The notes beneath the pieces are model-generated. The model had not been told where the DNA came from, did not search any database, and saw only the letters and a program-made list of their open reading frames with translations. From Janthinobacterium sp. 17J80-10 (lineage in GTDB: Bacteria; Pseudomonadota; Gammaproteobacteria; Burkholderiales; Burkholderiaceae_D), in NCBI RefSeq assembly GCF_004114795.1, contig NZ_CP035311.1:1612001-1676000 (forward strand): 64,000 bases of DNA, written 5' to 3'. A program made the position numbers and the translations under genes. Below are positions 1 through 8,899 of this stretch, in pieces; the first letter of the stretch is position 1, and each line of letters begins with the position of its first letter.

Positions 1-39
1 GGCGGTACCTTCGACCAGATTTACCAGCCGGGCAAGTAA
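1..39 (+). CDS. C-terminal end of a probable sulfate-binding periplasmic protein (partial)
   Basis: Only the last twelve codons are in the window. They read GGTFDQIYQPGK and then a TAA stop. The GGxFDQI ending resembles, from memory, the C-terminus of Sbp-type sulfate/thiosulfate-binding proteins, which feed the CysTWA importer. ssuE starts 35 bases downstream on the same strand, so the two may be co-transcribed. The identity rests on very little sequence and on the sulfur-gene context; another ABC substrate-binding protein is possible. Confidence 0.5.
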   Translation, partial: GGTFDQIYQPGK

Positions 40-74
40 TCATTGGTGGTCTTGGGGCTAAACCTGGAGAAGAA

Positions 75-665
75 ATGAGCATACTCTTGATTGCGGGTAG
101 CCCCTCGGCACCATCGCGTTCCTCCCGCCTGCTGCAATACACCAGCGACCAGCTGGTGCTGCGCGGCCACCGTACCGACATCTTGCAGGTGCGGGATTTG
201 CCGGCCCAGGCACTGCTTCACGCCCAATTCGGCAATGCCGAATTGAAGGCGGCGCAGGCGCAGGTGGCCGTGGCGGACGCCGTGATCATTGCGACGCCGG
301 TCTACAAGGCAGCCTATAGCGGCTTGCTGAAAGCCTTCCTGGATGTGCTGCCGCAGGATGGCCTGGCTGGCAAGCTGGTTCTGCCCCTGGCGACTGGTGG
401 CAGTCAGTCGCACATGCTGGCGCTGGACTATGCCCTGCGCCCGGTACTAAGTTCGCTTTCAGCGCGCCATGTCTTGCCGAGCATTTATGCCACCGATGCC
501 CAGGTCGTCTGGTCGGATGATGCGGGGTTGGCAATTGATCCGGCGATCCTGCAGCGCCTGCAGGCCGGTATCGACAACCTTTCGGCAAGTTTACTGGCCT
601 TGCAAGAAGTTGCTCCCAGCAGCTTCGAACCTGTGCATTTTTCGCAGGTGCGATGTAGCGTCTGA
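75..665 (+). CDS. ssuE: NADPH-dependent FMN reductase SsuE
   Basis: A 196-residue flavodoxin-like protein expected to supply reduced FMN to the alkanesulfonate monooxygenase SsuD. The N-terminal GSPSAPSRSSRLL loop (residues 8-20) fits the phosphate-binding loop of flavodoxin folds. TPVYKAAYSGLLK (about 74-86) is the conserved flavin-site segment of SsuE and related reductases. Length is normal for SsuE. The start has a good Shine-Dalgarno sequence, GGAGAAG. In Pseudomonas and Burkholderiales the gene heads ssuEADCBF, but here ssuA, ssuD and ssuC are absent downstream. With no SsuD partner visible, its present role is uncertain. Confidence 0.85.
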   Translation: MSILLIAGSPSAPSRSSRLLQYTSDQLVLRGHRTDILQVRDLPAQALLHAQFGNAELKAAQAQVAVADAVIIATPVYKAAYSGLLKAFLDVLPQDGLAGKLVLPLATGGSQSHMLALDYALRPVLSSLSARHVLPSIYATDAQVVWSDDAGLAIDPAILQRLQAGIDNLSASLLALQEVAPSSFEPVHFSQVRCSV

Positions 666-782
666 GATTCCCGCCATAGCTGTTTTACCGTCGTAACCGC
701 GTCGTTCAGGAAGGCTTGCCAGGCCGTCAATGGGGCTGGCAGGACCAGCTTCATCCGAAACTCCACACAAAATGGAATTCAC

Positions 783-1087
783 ATGACGATCCCGCAAGAA
801 AAGCGCAATGCCAAGCGTCGCGCCTTCGGTCCGATGGTCGCTGTGGAGGCCGGCGCGCTGGACTTCTCGCTGCCGGCCAGGCAGTACGGTCGGTGCAACC
901 AAGGGTGCGCGCGCTGGTGCACGATCCGCAATTGCTGCTGCTGATCGAAGACGGCCGCGTCACGCTGCATGAGCGCATCGAGTTGCCGCGCCCCCGTGTG
1001 CTCAACCTGCCGGCGGCGGCACCGGATAGTGCGCTGGGCGACGTTACCTTCAGCGCAACGGTGAACCAGGTCGTCTGGGCTGTCTGA
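783..1087 (+). pseudogene. ssuB: Remnant of the sulfonate ABC ATPase ssuB, with internal deletions
   Basis: There is no intact gene between ssuE and ssuF. In the frame running from about 896 to 1087 the translation contains RALVHDPQLLLL directly followed by IEDGRVTLHERIELPRPR. In SsuB the first piece precedes Walker B (LLLLDEP) and the second lies after the H-loop (RVLLIEEGKIGLD...PRPRR), so the Walker B to H-loop part is missing. The joint falls in a CTGCTGCTGATC run that matches codons usable at both ends, consistent with slippage deletion. The RVALARAL motif is also shortened. An ATG at 783 opens a 54-residue reading frame that shifts out before this stretch; I do not recognise its N-terminal part. 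Confidence 0.6.
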
Positions 1088-1142
1088 ACTTGATTTTAAT
1101 AATTTATTGTATCCTAATTTTAACCACCTCTCAGGAGAGAAC

Positions 1143-1358
1143 ATGAGTATCCAAGCCATCAACGTCCGTAACCAGTTCCGCGGCAAGGTCAAGGCGATCA
1201 TTGACGGCCCCGTCGTGTCGGAAGTCGATGTCGAAACCCCTGCCGGCATCGTGACTTCGGTCATTACCACCCGTTCCGTCAAGGACCTTGGCCTCGTCGT
1301 CGGCTCTGACGTCGTCGCGCTGGTGAAAGCGACCGAAGTCTCGATCGCCAAGATCTGA
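1143..1358 (+). CDS. ssuF: Single TOBE/Mop-domain protein SsuF
   Basis: A 71-residue protein that is a single molybdate-binding-like (TOBE/Mop) domain: INVRNQFRGKVKAI, then VVSEVDVETPAG, then a GSDVVALVKATEVSIAK ending. Such proteins are the last gene, ssuF, of ssuEADCBF clusters in Pseudomonas putida and many Burkholderiales, where they support use of organosulfur compounds by an unclear mechanism. The start has the Shine-Dalgarno sequence AGGAGAG. Its position right after the ssuB remnant supports the assignment. A general molybdopterin-binding protein is the alternative. It is intact although the transporter and monooxygenase genes are gone. Confidence 0.75.
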   Translation: MSIQAINVRNQFRGKVKAIIDGPVVSEVDVETPAGIVTSVITTRSVKDLGLVVGSDVVALVKATEVSIAKI

Positions 1359-1386
1359 TTAGTACGCCTTTGTCCGGAGAACAGCC

Positions 1387-2220
1387 ATGGCATTCCCAGC
1401 CTTGCAAGACTATCTGAAGCGCCTGCCGCATGCGACAGAATCTGACACGCGGGTCTGGATCGATAGCGATGGTCGGGCACAGGGGCGCTATTTCAACTGC
1501 CGGCTCACTTCTGCCTTTCAGCCCATACGGGAGCTGGATTCGCCGCGCATTACCGGCTTTGAGGCGTTTGTGCGCAGTTATGCCGAGCAGAGTGAGGGGC
1601 TGTCCATATGGAAGTTACTGGATCATGCGGCAAATGACGAAGAATCGGTCGAACTTGACCGCCTTTGCCGCATGCTACATGCGATCAACTTTTATCGCCA
1701 ACCCGAAGCCCTGCAAGCGGACTTGTATCTGAGCGTGCATGACCGCTTGCTGACTGCCGTGAGCGGCAACCACGGCATGGCATTTCGGCGGATTCTCGGT
1801 GGATTGGGACTGCCGGTCGACAAAATCATCTTGCAACTGCCTGCAGTCACACCGAACCAGGGATGGCTGTTGAACTATGTCACAGACAATTACCGGTTGA
1901 ATGGCTTTCGTTTCGCCATCAATGTCAGTAATCCCGGCGAAGCCTTGCAGTTGCTCGAGCGTGTGAGACCCGATGCCATCAAGCTGGATGCGCGCGAAAT
2001 TGCCGATGTGTCTTTGACCCGCAAGCTGTTGCAACAGGCTCACGATGCCGGTATCCGGCTGGTATTCAAGCGGCTGGAGAGCGAGCGGGTGCTGGAAGTG
2101 TTGCGGCAATTGTCCATCGAGACCGGGCACGGGATCTATGCTCAAGGCCATTTGCTGGCGGCACCCGGGTCCACGCTGGCGGAATTTAACGCAACTGGCA
2201 CGTCGCTACATCAGCAATAG
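1387..2220 (+). CDS. Degenerate EAL-domain protein, probably without phosphodiesterase activity
   Basis: A 277-residue stand-alone EAL-fold protein without a GGDEF partner, signal peptide or membrane segment. FQPI (residues 44-47) and GFEAFVR (57-63) are the start of the EAL domain, but ExLxR reads EAFVR. The metal-binding Asn of the following strand is replaced in LYLSVHDR, and the DDFG loop is missing (FAINVSNPG). The lysine strand is kept as IKLDAREI, and the usual AEGVE segment reads VFKRLESE. The late YAQGHLL motif is recognisable. Loss of several metal ligands suggests a c-di-GMP sensor or scaffold rather than an enzyme. The start has a GGAGAA ribosome site and lies 28 bases after ssuF. 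Confidence 0.75.
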   Translation: MAFPALQDYLKRLPHATESDTRVWIDSDGRAQGRYFNCRLTSAFQPIRELDSPRITGFEAFVRSYAEQSEGLSIWKLLDHAANDEESVELDRLCRMLHAINFYRQPEALQADLYLSVHDRLLTAVSGNHGMAFRRILGGLGLPVDKIILQLPAVTPNQGWLLNYVTDNYRLNGFRFAINVSNPGEALQLLERVRPDAIKLDAREIADVSLTRKLLQQAHDAGIRLVFKRLESERVLEVLRQLSIETGHGIYAQGHLLAAPGSTLAEFNATGTSLHQQ

Positions 2221-2535
2221 GAACCGCTGGAGGCGGGGAAAGGGGAGCCCGGTCAATATAAGCATAGTTATTATAAATGCATGTTTTTTTGGAATGGAAT
2301 TTGATGGCAGGCAGCTCATCGAGGAATAGGTGTCTCATTTTTGTAAAGACCCATTTTTTTTGTGAGGCATTACGCGGAAAATTCTTTGCGATTTCGAAAT
2401 GAATTGTTGTATTTCTGCGAAACAATAGTTCCGTGTAACTATCCTGTCATATACACTGCGTACCATTCTGTTATCGCTAATAAGCGAGTAATCGCAAAAA
2501 GATTTATTTTGCTTCATAACTCTGGGAGAAATTGA
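2221..2535 (+). other. AT-rich intergenic region upstream of the porin
   Basis: This 315-base stretch has no credible gene. It is clearly AT-richer than its neighbours. It contains a weak hairpin followed by a T7 run near 2267-2290, which might end the EAL transcript, and a T8 run near 2353. An imperfect stem TCGCT/AGCGA lies at 2474-2487. The porin promoter must be here or in the leader, but no confident -35/-10 pair was found. Confidence 0.5.
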
Positions 2536-3669
2536 ATGAAGAAGTCCCTCATTGCACTGGCCGTTCTGGGTGCATTTGCAAGTGCCGCACAAGCGCAGAC
2601 CAATGTTCAAATCGGTGGCCGCGTCCAGGCGACTGTCAAGAGCTACAAGGTCGGTGATACCGCACGTGTTGCCAACAATGAATTGCGTATCGACGACGAC
2701 GAAACCTCGCGTTTCTGGCTGAGCGGTACCGAAGACCTGGGCGGCGGCCTGAAAGCCCTGTTCTATGTTGAAAACCGCTTCAACACTGACCAGCGTCAAT
2801 CGACCGGTCTGGCCAACGGCTCTGGCCTGGCTGACGGCAACACCTATGTGGGCCTGGCCGGTAACTTTGGTCAAGTGACCGCCGGTAAGCATACTTTCAT
2901 GGAAGACCAGGGCAATGCCGTTCAATACGGCGCCAAGGGTACTCAGGCAGTGCCTTCCGGCCTGCTCGGCAGCAAGGCGATCCTGAACTACGTTGACGGT
3001 GTTGGCGCAGCCAACCGCGTCGGCATCAGCACTAGCCGCGTTGTTAACTCGCTCCAGTACATCACGCCGAATTTCAGCGGCTTCAAGGGTATCGTTGGCT
3101 ACTCGACCCAGCCGAACGGTGCCGAAGGCGTTATCGGTGCACCTGCTGGCGTGAATTACAGCAAAGGCCAAGCTTACTTCTTGGCTGGTAACTATAGCAA
3201 TGGCCCGGTCTTTGCGAACCTGGCGTACTACGATCACGCCGTCGAAGGCCGGCCTGGTGTCGGCGACCAGAAGCAAGTGCGTCTGTCGGCTTCGTATGCC
3301 TTCCCGTTCGGCCTGAAGGCTGGCTTCCAGTATGACCGCGCAAGCATCGAAGCAGTCGGTACCGATCGTACCCGTAACGCATGGCAAGTCCCGGTCAGCT
3401 ACCAGTTCGGTGCCAGCACCATCCTGGCTAGCTACACCAAGGCTGGTGACGTCAATGGCGAAGCCAATTCCGGCGCCAAGCTGTGGACCCTCGGCTACGA
3501 TTATGCCTTGTCCAAGCGCACCAACGTCGGCGTGTTCGTCGGCAAGCTGAACAACGATTCCGCTGCGAGCTATCAGGTCGATGGCGCAGGCACTTCGCAA
3601 AACGGCACCACGCTGCTGGCTGGCGAATCTGCACGCATCATCCAACTTGCTGTTAAGCACACTTTCTAA
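2536..3669 (+). CDS. General outer-membrane porin (betaproteobacterial trimeric type)
   Basis: A 377-residue porin. Residues 1-20 are a signal peptide ending in AQA before QTNVQIGGRV. The body consists of alternating hydrophobic strands typical of 16-stranded betaproteobacterial porins (OmpC/Omp32 group), including TSRFWLSGTEDLGGGLKALF and NTYVGLAGNFGQVTAGKH. The last residue is Phe, the usual outer-membrane assembly signal. It lets small hydrophilic solutes diffuse across the outer membrane. The start has a GGGAGAA ribosome site, and a strong terminator follows. Its place between ssu and cys genes may reflect sulfate or sulfonate uptake, which is an inference from position only. Confidence 0.9.
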   Translation: MKKSLIALAVLGAFASAAQAQTNVQIGGRVQATVKSYKVGDTARVANNELRIDDDETSRFWLSGTEDLGGGLKALFYVENRFNTDQRQSTGLANGSGLADGNTYVGLAGNFGQVTAGKHTFMEDQGNAVQYGAKGTQAVPSGLLGSKAILNYVDGVGAANRVGISTSRVVNSLQYITPNFSGFKGIVGYSTQPNGAEGVIGAPAGVNYSKGQAYFLAGNYSNGPVFANLAYYDHAVEGRPGVGDQKQVRLSASYAFPFGLKAGFQYDRASIEAVGTDRTRNAWQVPVSYQFGASTILASYTKAGDVNGEANSGAKLWTLGYDYALSKRTNVGVFVGKLNNDSAASYQVDGAGTSQNGTTLLAGESARIIQLAVKHTF

Positions 3670-3710
3670 GGCAACATGACCGGGTTACCGGTCTTGTTGT
3701 ACTCCGAGAG

Positions 3711-3740
3711 AAAAACGGGCGCTTCGGCGCCCGTTTTTTA
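3711..3740 (+). terminator. Intrinsic terminator after the porin
   Basis: The stem ACGGGCGC/GCGCCCGT has a TTCG tetraloop and is flanked by an A-run and followed by T6. It starts 41 bases after the porin stop codon. Confidence 0.9.
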
Positions 3741-3849
3741 TTGCCGTGATAACACCGGTCGTCTTACTCCGCGCATTTCTATATGCGTTTTTGTTCTATG
3801 AACATGCAGAAATATTCGTTCTCTTTATAACATTGAAGTGTAATTATGG

Positions 3850-3880
3850 CCCTCTATTAGTCGCAAAGGTAATAAGAGGG
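3850..3880 (+). promoter_or_regulatory. Hairpin that can hide the cysT ribosome-binding site
   Basis: CCCTCT (3850-3855) can pair with AGAGGG (3875-3880). After a one-base bulge ATTA (3856-3859) pairs with TAAT (3870-3873), leaving a 10-base loop. The 3' arm contains the AGAGGG that serves as Shine-Dalgarno sequence for the ATG at 3885. Folding of this leader could therefore limit translation of cysTWA. The structure is seen in the sequence; the regulation is inferred. Confidence 0.4.
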
Positions 3881-3884
3881 CTTT

Positions 3885-4745
3885 ATGTCGGCAGCAACTA
3901 TTTCTCAAAATGCAAGGATTGCCCCGCGGGTAATGCCAGGATTTCACTTATCCCTTGGCTTCACGCTGTTCTATCTTGGCCTGATTGTCCTGATCCCGCT
4001 TTCTGCGGTGTTCCTGAAAACTTTCACCCTGACCTGGGAAGCTTTCTGGAACGCCGTGACTTCCGATCGCGTCATGGCGTCTTACCGTCTCAGTTTTGGC
4101 GGTTCGCTGCTGGCCGCGTTACTGAATGTCGTCTTTGGCGGCATCGTGGCCTGGGTATTGGTGCGTTATCGCTTCCCCGGCAAGAAAATCATCGACGCCC
4201 TGGTCGATCTGCCGTTTGCGCTCCCCACTGCCGTCGCCGGCATTGCGCTGACCGCGCTCTATGCGCCGAATGGCTGGATCGGAAAGTATCTGGAACCACT
4301 CGGCATCAAGGTCGCCTTCACGCCGCTGGGCGTGTATATCGCGTTGACGTTCATCGGCTTGCCCTTCGTGGTGCGCACGGTACAGCCGGTGCTTGAGGAA
4401 GCCGAGCGCGAACTCGAGGAAGCCGCTGCCAGCCTCGGCGCCAGCCGGTTGCAAACCTTTGTAAAGGTGATTTTCCCAACCATCATGCCCGCCTTGCTGA
4501 CCGGCTTTGCATTGGCGTTCGCCCGTGCGACCGGCGAATACGGCTCGGTGATTTTCATCGCCGGCAACATGCCCATGGTGTCGGAAATCACGCCGCTTTT
4601 CATCATTACCAAGCTGGAGCAATACGACTATGCCGGCGCCACCGCGATCGCCGTGGTGATGCTGCTGGTGTCCTTCATCCTGCTGCTCACCATTAACCTG
4701 CTGCAAGCCTGGGCCCGCAAGCGCGGCCAGTCGAACAAAGAGTAA
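3885..4745 (+). CDS. cysT: Sulfate/thiosulfate ABC transporter permease CysT (CysU)
   Basis: A 286-residue inner-membrane permease with six predicted membrane segments. The cytoplasmic EAA loop that docks the ATPase is visible as [20 protein letters not shown] (about residues 183-202). [19 protein letters not shown] and [14 protein letters not shown] are characteristic of the CysT branch. With CysW it forms the channel for sulfate and thiosulfate import. The start follows an AGAGGG site that lies inside a leader hairpin. cysW begins 8 bases after the stop, so the genes form one operon. In many relatives sbp lies directly upstream; here the likely sbp end is at the window edge, 3.8 kb away. 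Confidence 0.95.
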   Translation: MSAATISQNARIAPRVMPGFHLSLGFTLFYLGLIVLIPLSAVFLKTFTLTWEAFWNAVTSDRVMASYRLSFGGSLLAALLNVVFGGIVAWVLVRYRFPGKKIIDALVDLPFALPTAVAGIALTALYAPNGWIGKYLEPLGIKVAFTPLGVYIALTFIGLPFVVRTVQPVLEEAERELEEAAASLGASRLQTFVKVIFPTIMPALLTGFALAFARATGEYGSVIFIAGNMPMVSEITPLFIITKLEQYDYAGATAIAVVMLLVSFILLLTINLLQAWARKRGQSNKE

Positions 4746-4753
4746 GGAACGTC

Positions 4754-5650
4754 ATGTCTGCTGCATCCCTTCCTATCGCCAGTCAAGGACGAGCCGAGCC
4801 AGCTTATGTGCCGGCGGCGACGCAAGAGCCTTTCTGGGTCCGCGCCTTGCTTATTGGCTCGGCGCTGGCCTTTCTTTCCGTATTCCTGTTCGTGCCGCTG
4901 GTCGCGGTCTTCGCCGAAGCCTTCAAGAAGGGCTGGGACGCCTATGTGGCGGCAATCATCGAGCCGGATTCCTGGGCAGCGATCAAGTTGACCCTGATTA
5001 CAGCGGCGGTCGCCGTGCCGCTGAACCTGGTGTTCGGTGTCTCTGCCGCCTGGACGATTGCCAAGTTCGAGTTTCGCGGCAAGAACGTTCTGCTGACCCT
5101 GATCGACCTGCCGTTCTCGGTGTCGCCGGTGATCTCCGGCCTGATCTATGTACTGATGTTCGGCGCCCAGGGCTGGCTGGGTCCCTGGTTGCAGGCGCAC
5201 GATATCAAGATCATTTTCGCCGTGCCTGGAATTATCCTCGCCACCATTTTCGTGACCTTTCCATTTGTCGCACGCGAATTGATTCCGCTGATGCAGGCAC
5301 AGGGCACGGAAGAGGAAGAGGCGGCCCTGGTGCTGGGTGCTTCGGGCTGGAAGACCTTCTGGTACGTGACGCTGCCGAACATCAAGTGGGGGCTGTTGTA
5401 CGGGGTGATCCTGTGTAATGCCCGCGCCATGGGTGAATTCGGCGCCGTCTCGGTGGTTTCGGGGCACATCCGCGGCGAGACCAATACCATCCCGCTGCAA
5501 GTGGAAATCCTCTACAACGAATACGCCTTCTCGGCGGCATTCGCGGTGGCTTCGCTGCTGGCTTTCCTGGCCCTGGTGACGCTGGCGCTGAAGAGTTTGA
5601 TCGAATGGCGGCTGCGTGACGAAACCAGCCGGCCACTGCAGGAACATTAA
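4754..5650 (+). CDS. cysW: Sulfate/thiosulfate ABC transporter permease CysW
   Basis: A 298-residue inner-membrane permease, the partner of CysT. It has an N-terminal cytoplasmic tail of about 30 residues and then six predicted membrane segments. The EAA-type loop reads [26 protein letters not shown], and [20 protein letters not shown] and [20 protein letters not shown] are typical CysW segments. It has a ribosome site AAGGAA and starts 8 bases after cysT. cysA begins 60 bases downstream, so cysTWA is probably one transcript. Confidence 0.95.
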   Translation: MSAASLPIASQGRAEPAYVPAATQEPFWVRALLIGSALAFLSVFLFVPLVAVFAEAFKKGWDAYVAAIIEPDSWAAIKLTLITAAVAVPLNLVFGVSAAWTIAKFEFRGKNVLLTLIDLPFSVSPVISGLIYVLMFGAQGWLGPWLQAHDIKIIFAVPGIILATIFVTFPFVARELIPLMQAQGTEEEEAALVLGASGWKTFWYVTLPNIKWGLLYGVILCNARAMGEFGAVSVVSGHIRGETNTIPLQVEILYNEYAFSAAFAVASLLAFLALVTLALKSLIEWRLRDETSRPLQEH

Positions 5651-5710
5651 AGACGGACTGTCATCAGGTCGCGGCGGAATAAATGCAATTTTTTGAAGTG
5701 AGTACACATC

Positions 5711-6793
5711 ATGGCAATTGAAGTCAGGAATATCAACAAGCGTTTCGGCAATTTTGTCGCACTTGATAATGTCTCGCTGGATTTCCCGACCGGCGAACTG
5801 ACCGCGCTGCTTGGTCCCTCGGGCTGCGGCAAGACGACGCTCCTGCGCATTATCGCGGGCCTTGAGCAGCCCGACGGCGGCCAGGTGATCCTCGATGGCG
5901 AAGATGCCTCGGCGCGTCATGTGCGCGAACGTCAGGTCGGTTTCGTGTTCCAGCACTACGCGCTGTTCAAGCACATGAGCGTCTTCGAGAATATCGCCTT
6001 CGGCTTGCGCGTCAAGCCGCGCGCCGAGCGGCCGTCCGAGCAGGAAATCCGCAACAAGGTGCATCGTCTGCTGGACCTGGTGCAGCTCGACTGGCTGGCC
6101 GACCGCTACCCGCCGCAGCTTTCCGGCGGCCAGCGCCAGCGCATTGCCCTGGCGCGCGCGCTGGCGGTCGAGCCGCGCGTGCTGCTGCTGGATGAGCCCT
6201 TCGGCGCGCTGGACGCCAAGGTGCGCAAGGAATTGCGCCGCTGGCTGCGCCGCCTGCACGACGAACTGCATGTCACCAGCATCTTTGTCACGCATGACCA
6301 GGAAGAAGCCCTGGAAGTCGCCGACCAGGTCGTGCTGATGAACAAGGGCCGGGTGGAACAAATTGGCGCGCCGGCCGAAGTTTACAACCATCCGGCGTCG
6401 CCTTTCGTGTATGGCTTCCTCGGCAACGTCAATCTGTTCCAGGGGCGCCTGCATGACGGCGTCCTGGATGCAGGCGGTGTCGCTTTCGATGCCCCGGACC
6501 ATGCGGCGATCCAGGATGGCCGCGGCGTCGGCTTCGTGCGCCCGCACGAGCTGGAAATCGAGCGCGAGTCGGCCGGCGGCGAGGGCATCGCGGTACGCCT
6601 GAAGCGCGCCCATGCGATCGGCCCGCTGGCGCAGCTGGAACTGGAACGCAGCGATAACCGCGAACTGATTGAAGCGGTGATTTCCAGCGACCGTTATGCA
6701 CAGCTACAACTCCAGGAAGGCGATGCCTTGCTGGTACGTCCAAAACGCCTGCGCGTGTTCGTCGACCAGGCAGCCAGATCGGAGCAAGCATGA
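5711..6793 (+). CDS. cysA: Sulfate/thiosulfate import ATP-binding protein CysA
   Basis: A 360-residue ABC ATPase energising sulfate import through CysTW. Visible motifs are Walker [10 protein letters not shown] (residues 35-43), signature LSGGQ (137-141), Walker [12 protein letters not shown] (158-168) and the H-loop FVTHDQEE near 190. A C-terminal regulatory extension of about 120 residues follows, as expected for CysA, with FVRPHELEI and [10 protein letters not shown] strands. The last 4 bases overlap the start of cysB, indicating translational coupling of transporter and regulator. Confidence 0.95.
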   Translation: MAIEVRNINKRFGNFVALDNVSLDFPTGELTALLGPSGCGKTTLLRIIAGLEQPDGGQVILDGEDASARHVRERQVGFVFQHYALFKHMSVFENIAFGLRVKPRAERPSEQEIRNKVHRLLDLVQLDWLADRYPPQLSGGQRQRIALARALAVEPRVLLLDEPFGALDAKVRKELRRWLRRLHDELHVTSIFVTHDQEEALEVADQVVLMNKGRVEQIGAPAEVYNHPASPFVYGFLGNVNLFQGRLHDGVLDAGGVAFDAPDHAAIQDGRGVGFVRPHELEIERESAGGEGIAVRLKRAHAIGPLAQLELERSDNRELIEAVISSDRYAQLQLQEGDALLVRPKRLRVFVDQAARSEQA

Positions 6794-7719
6794 ATTTCCA
6801 GCAATTGCGTTCGGTGCGCGAAGCTGCCCGGCGCGGCTATAACCTGACTGAAGTGGCCAATGTGCTCTTCACTTCGCAGCCTGGCGTCAGCCGCCAGATC
6901 CGCGAGCTGGAAGAGGAACTTGGCGTGGACATTTTCGAGCGCAACGGCAAGCGGCTGACTGGCCTGACCGAGCCAGGCAAGGGGATCCTGCATATCATCG
7001 AACGCCTGTTGCTGGAAGCGGAAAACCTGCAGCAGGCAGGGCTGGAATATTCCGGCAAGACCAGCGGCACCCTGGCTGTTGCCGCTACCCATACACAGGC
7101 GCGCTATGCACTGCCGAAAGTGGTGCAGGGTTTTCGCGCGGCGTTTCCGGATGTGCGCATCGCCTTGCAGCAAAGCTCTCCCGAGCATATTGCGCAGTGG
7201 GTCATCTCAGGCAAGGCCGATGTGGGCATCGCGACCGAAGGCCTGAGCCAGTTCGAGGAACTGGTGTCCTTCCCGTGCTATCGATGGAACCACGTGGTGG
7301 TGGTGCCGGAAGGCCATCCGCTGCTTGCCGAGGATAAGCTGAGCCTGCAGGCGCTGGCCGCCTGGCCGCTGATCACCTATGACGTCGGCTTTACGGGCCG
7401 GGGTCATATCGACGACGCGTTCCGCCAGGCCGGCATTGCTCCCGACATCGTGCTGACCGCCATGGATTCGGATGTGATCCAGCAATATGTTTCACTCGGC
7501 CTTGGTGTCGGCATCGTCGCGTCAATGGCCGTCGAGCAGGGGTGCGGTGCCGGCTTGCGCCATGTTGAAGCCGATCATTTGTTCGCTGCCAACGTGACCC
7601 GGCTGGCCGTACGCCGGGGGGCTTACCTGCGGTCCTATACGTACGATTTCATCCAGCAGTTCGCGCCGCAGCTGACGCGCGAGGAAATCAAGACCGCGCT
7701 GCAAGGCGGCGGCGAATAG
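6790..7719 (+). CDS. cysB: LysR-type regulator of sulfur assimilation, CysB/Cbl
   Basis: A 309-residue LysR-family activator. The N-terminal winged helix-turn-helix (about residues 18-45) contains the CysB-type [23 protein letters not shown] recognition region. The effector domain shows TTH-like [11 protein letters not shown] and the conserved GFTGRGHID loop, both characteristic of CysB and Cbl, which sense O-acetylserine, sulfate or related sulfur signals. The gene overlaps cysA by 4 bases (ATGA), so regulator and transporter are made together. CysB and Cbl cannot be separated from sequence reading alone; CysB is preferred because no other copy is visible. Confidence 0.9.
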   Translation: MNFQQLRSVREAARRGYNLTEVANVLFTSQPGVSRQIRELEEELGVDIFERNGKRLTGLTEPGKGILHIIERLLLEAENLQQAGLEYSGKTSGTLAVAATHTQARYALPKVVQGFRAAFPDVRIALQQSSPEHIAQWVISGKADVGIATEGLSQFEELVSFPCYRWNHVVVVPEGHPLLAEDKLSLQALAAWPLITYDVGFTGRGHIDDAFRQAGIAPDIVLTAMDSDVIQQYVSLGLGVGIVASMAVEQGCGAGLRHVEADHLFAANVTRLAVRRGAYLRSYTYDFIQQFAPQLTREEIKTALQGGGE

Positions 7720-7732
7720 TCTTCAACGCCTG

Positions 7733-8785
7733 CTAGCGGCCGGCGCCACGCAACGCCGCCGCGCATTCGCGCACCAGCGCCGGTCCGCGGTAGATCAGGC
7801 CGGAATACAGTTGCACCAGCGACGCACCGGCGGCGATCTTGGCGCGCGCGTCTTCCCCTCCGAGAATGCCGCCGACGCCAATGATCGGCAGGGCGTCGCC
7901 GAGTTCGGCTTTCAAGCCGCGGATGACCGCATTGGAAAGTTCCCGCACCGGTGCGCCTGAGAGGCCGCCGGTTTCCTGCGCATGCGCGAGTCCCTGCACG
8001 GCGTCACGCGTAATGGTCGTGTTGGTGGCGATGACTGCATCGATCTTGTGGCGCAACAGCGCCGCGGCGATTTCCTTGACCTGCTCCGCATCGATGTCCG
8101 GTGCAATTTTCAATGCTACCGGCACATAGCGCTTGTGCTGATCGGCCAGGCGCAACTGCGCCGTTTTCAGTTGCGACAGCAGCGCGTCCAGTTCCGAGGC
8201 GCCCTGCAACTGGCGCAGGTTCTTGGTATTGGGCGAGGAAATGTTGACGGTCACATAGCTGGCGTAGGGATACACCTTCTCCAGGCACTGCAGGTAGTCA
8301 TCCACGGCGCGCTCGATCGGCGTATCGGCATTCTTGCCGATATTCAGGCCGATGATCCCGGCGCGGTTCTGGTAAAAACGCGATGCCTGGACATTCGCGA
8401 CGAACGCATCGACGCCGCCATTGTTGAATCCCATGCGATTGATGATCGCCTGCGCCTGCGGCAGGCGGAACATGCGCGGCTTAGGATTGCCGGGCTGCGC
8501 GCGCGGGGTGACCGTGCCGATTTCGATGAAGCCGAAGCCCAGCGCGGCCAGCGCATCGATATACGCGCCATCCTTGTCCAGTCCGGCAGCCAGGCCAACC
8601 GGGTTGGCAAACGTCAGTCCCATTACCTGGCGTTCGTCGCGCGCCGGCTTCTGCAGCAGGCGGGTCAGGCCGAGCGCCTCGGCTTTCTTGAGCGAATTCA
8701 GGGTCAGGTGGTGGGCCGATTCGGCATCGAGGGAGAACAGGCAGGGGCGGGCGAGCGAATACAGGAGTTTGTCAGACACGGGCAA
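7733..8785 (-). CDS. pyrD: Quinone-dependent dihydroorotate dehydrogenase (class 2)
   Basis: A 350-residue enzyme of pyrimidine synthesis that oxidises dihydroorotate to orotate and passes electrons to the membrane quinone pool. The N-terminal helical membrane-association region (residues 1-40) marks class 2. FMN-binding features include [11 protein letters not shown] near residue 62, [10 protein letters not shown], and a late [11 protein letters not shown] phosphate-binding loop. The catalytic-base region [14 protein letters not shown] contains the Ser typical of class 2. It converges with cysB, with 13 bases between the stops. Confidence 0.95.
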   Translation of the reverse strand: MPVSDKLLYSLARPCLFSLDAESAHHLTLNSLKKAEALGLTRLLQKPARDERQVMGLTFANPVGLAAGLDKDGAYIDALAALGFGFIEIGTVTPRAQPGNPKPRMFRLPQAQAIINRMGFNNGGVDAFVANVQASRFYQNRAGIIGLNIGKNADTPIERAVDDYLQCLEKVYPYASYVTVNISSPNTKNLRQLQGASELDALLSQLKTAQLRLADQHKRYVPVALKIAPDIDAEQVKEIAAALLRHKIDAVIATNTTITRDAVQGLAHAQETGGLSGAPVRELSNAVIRGLKAELGDALPIIGVGGILGGEDARAKIAAGASLVQLYSGLIYRGPALVRECAAALRGAGR

Positions 8786-8899
8786 TCCAGCGCAAAAGTA
8801 AGGGGCGGTCGGGGACGGGGGCGCCGGATGGCGGCCGAAATAACCCGCTATTTTAACGCGCCATGGACGCGCCGGGACGCCCGCATCTGCCGGCGCCTG

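Noticed and set aside
3741-3849. CysB binding site upstream of cysT
   Set aside because: AT-rich segments are present, but the CysB consensus is too loose to call a site by reading.
4628-6613. 661-residue open frame on the minus strand
   Set aside because: It is antisense to cysW and cysA, which have full motifs; long antisense frames are common in GC-rich genes.
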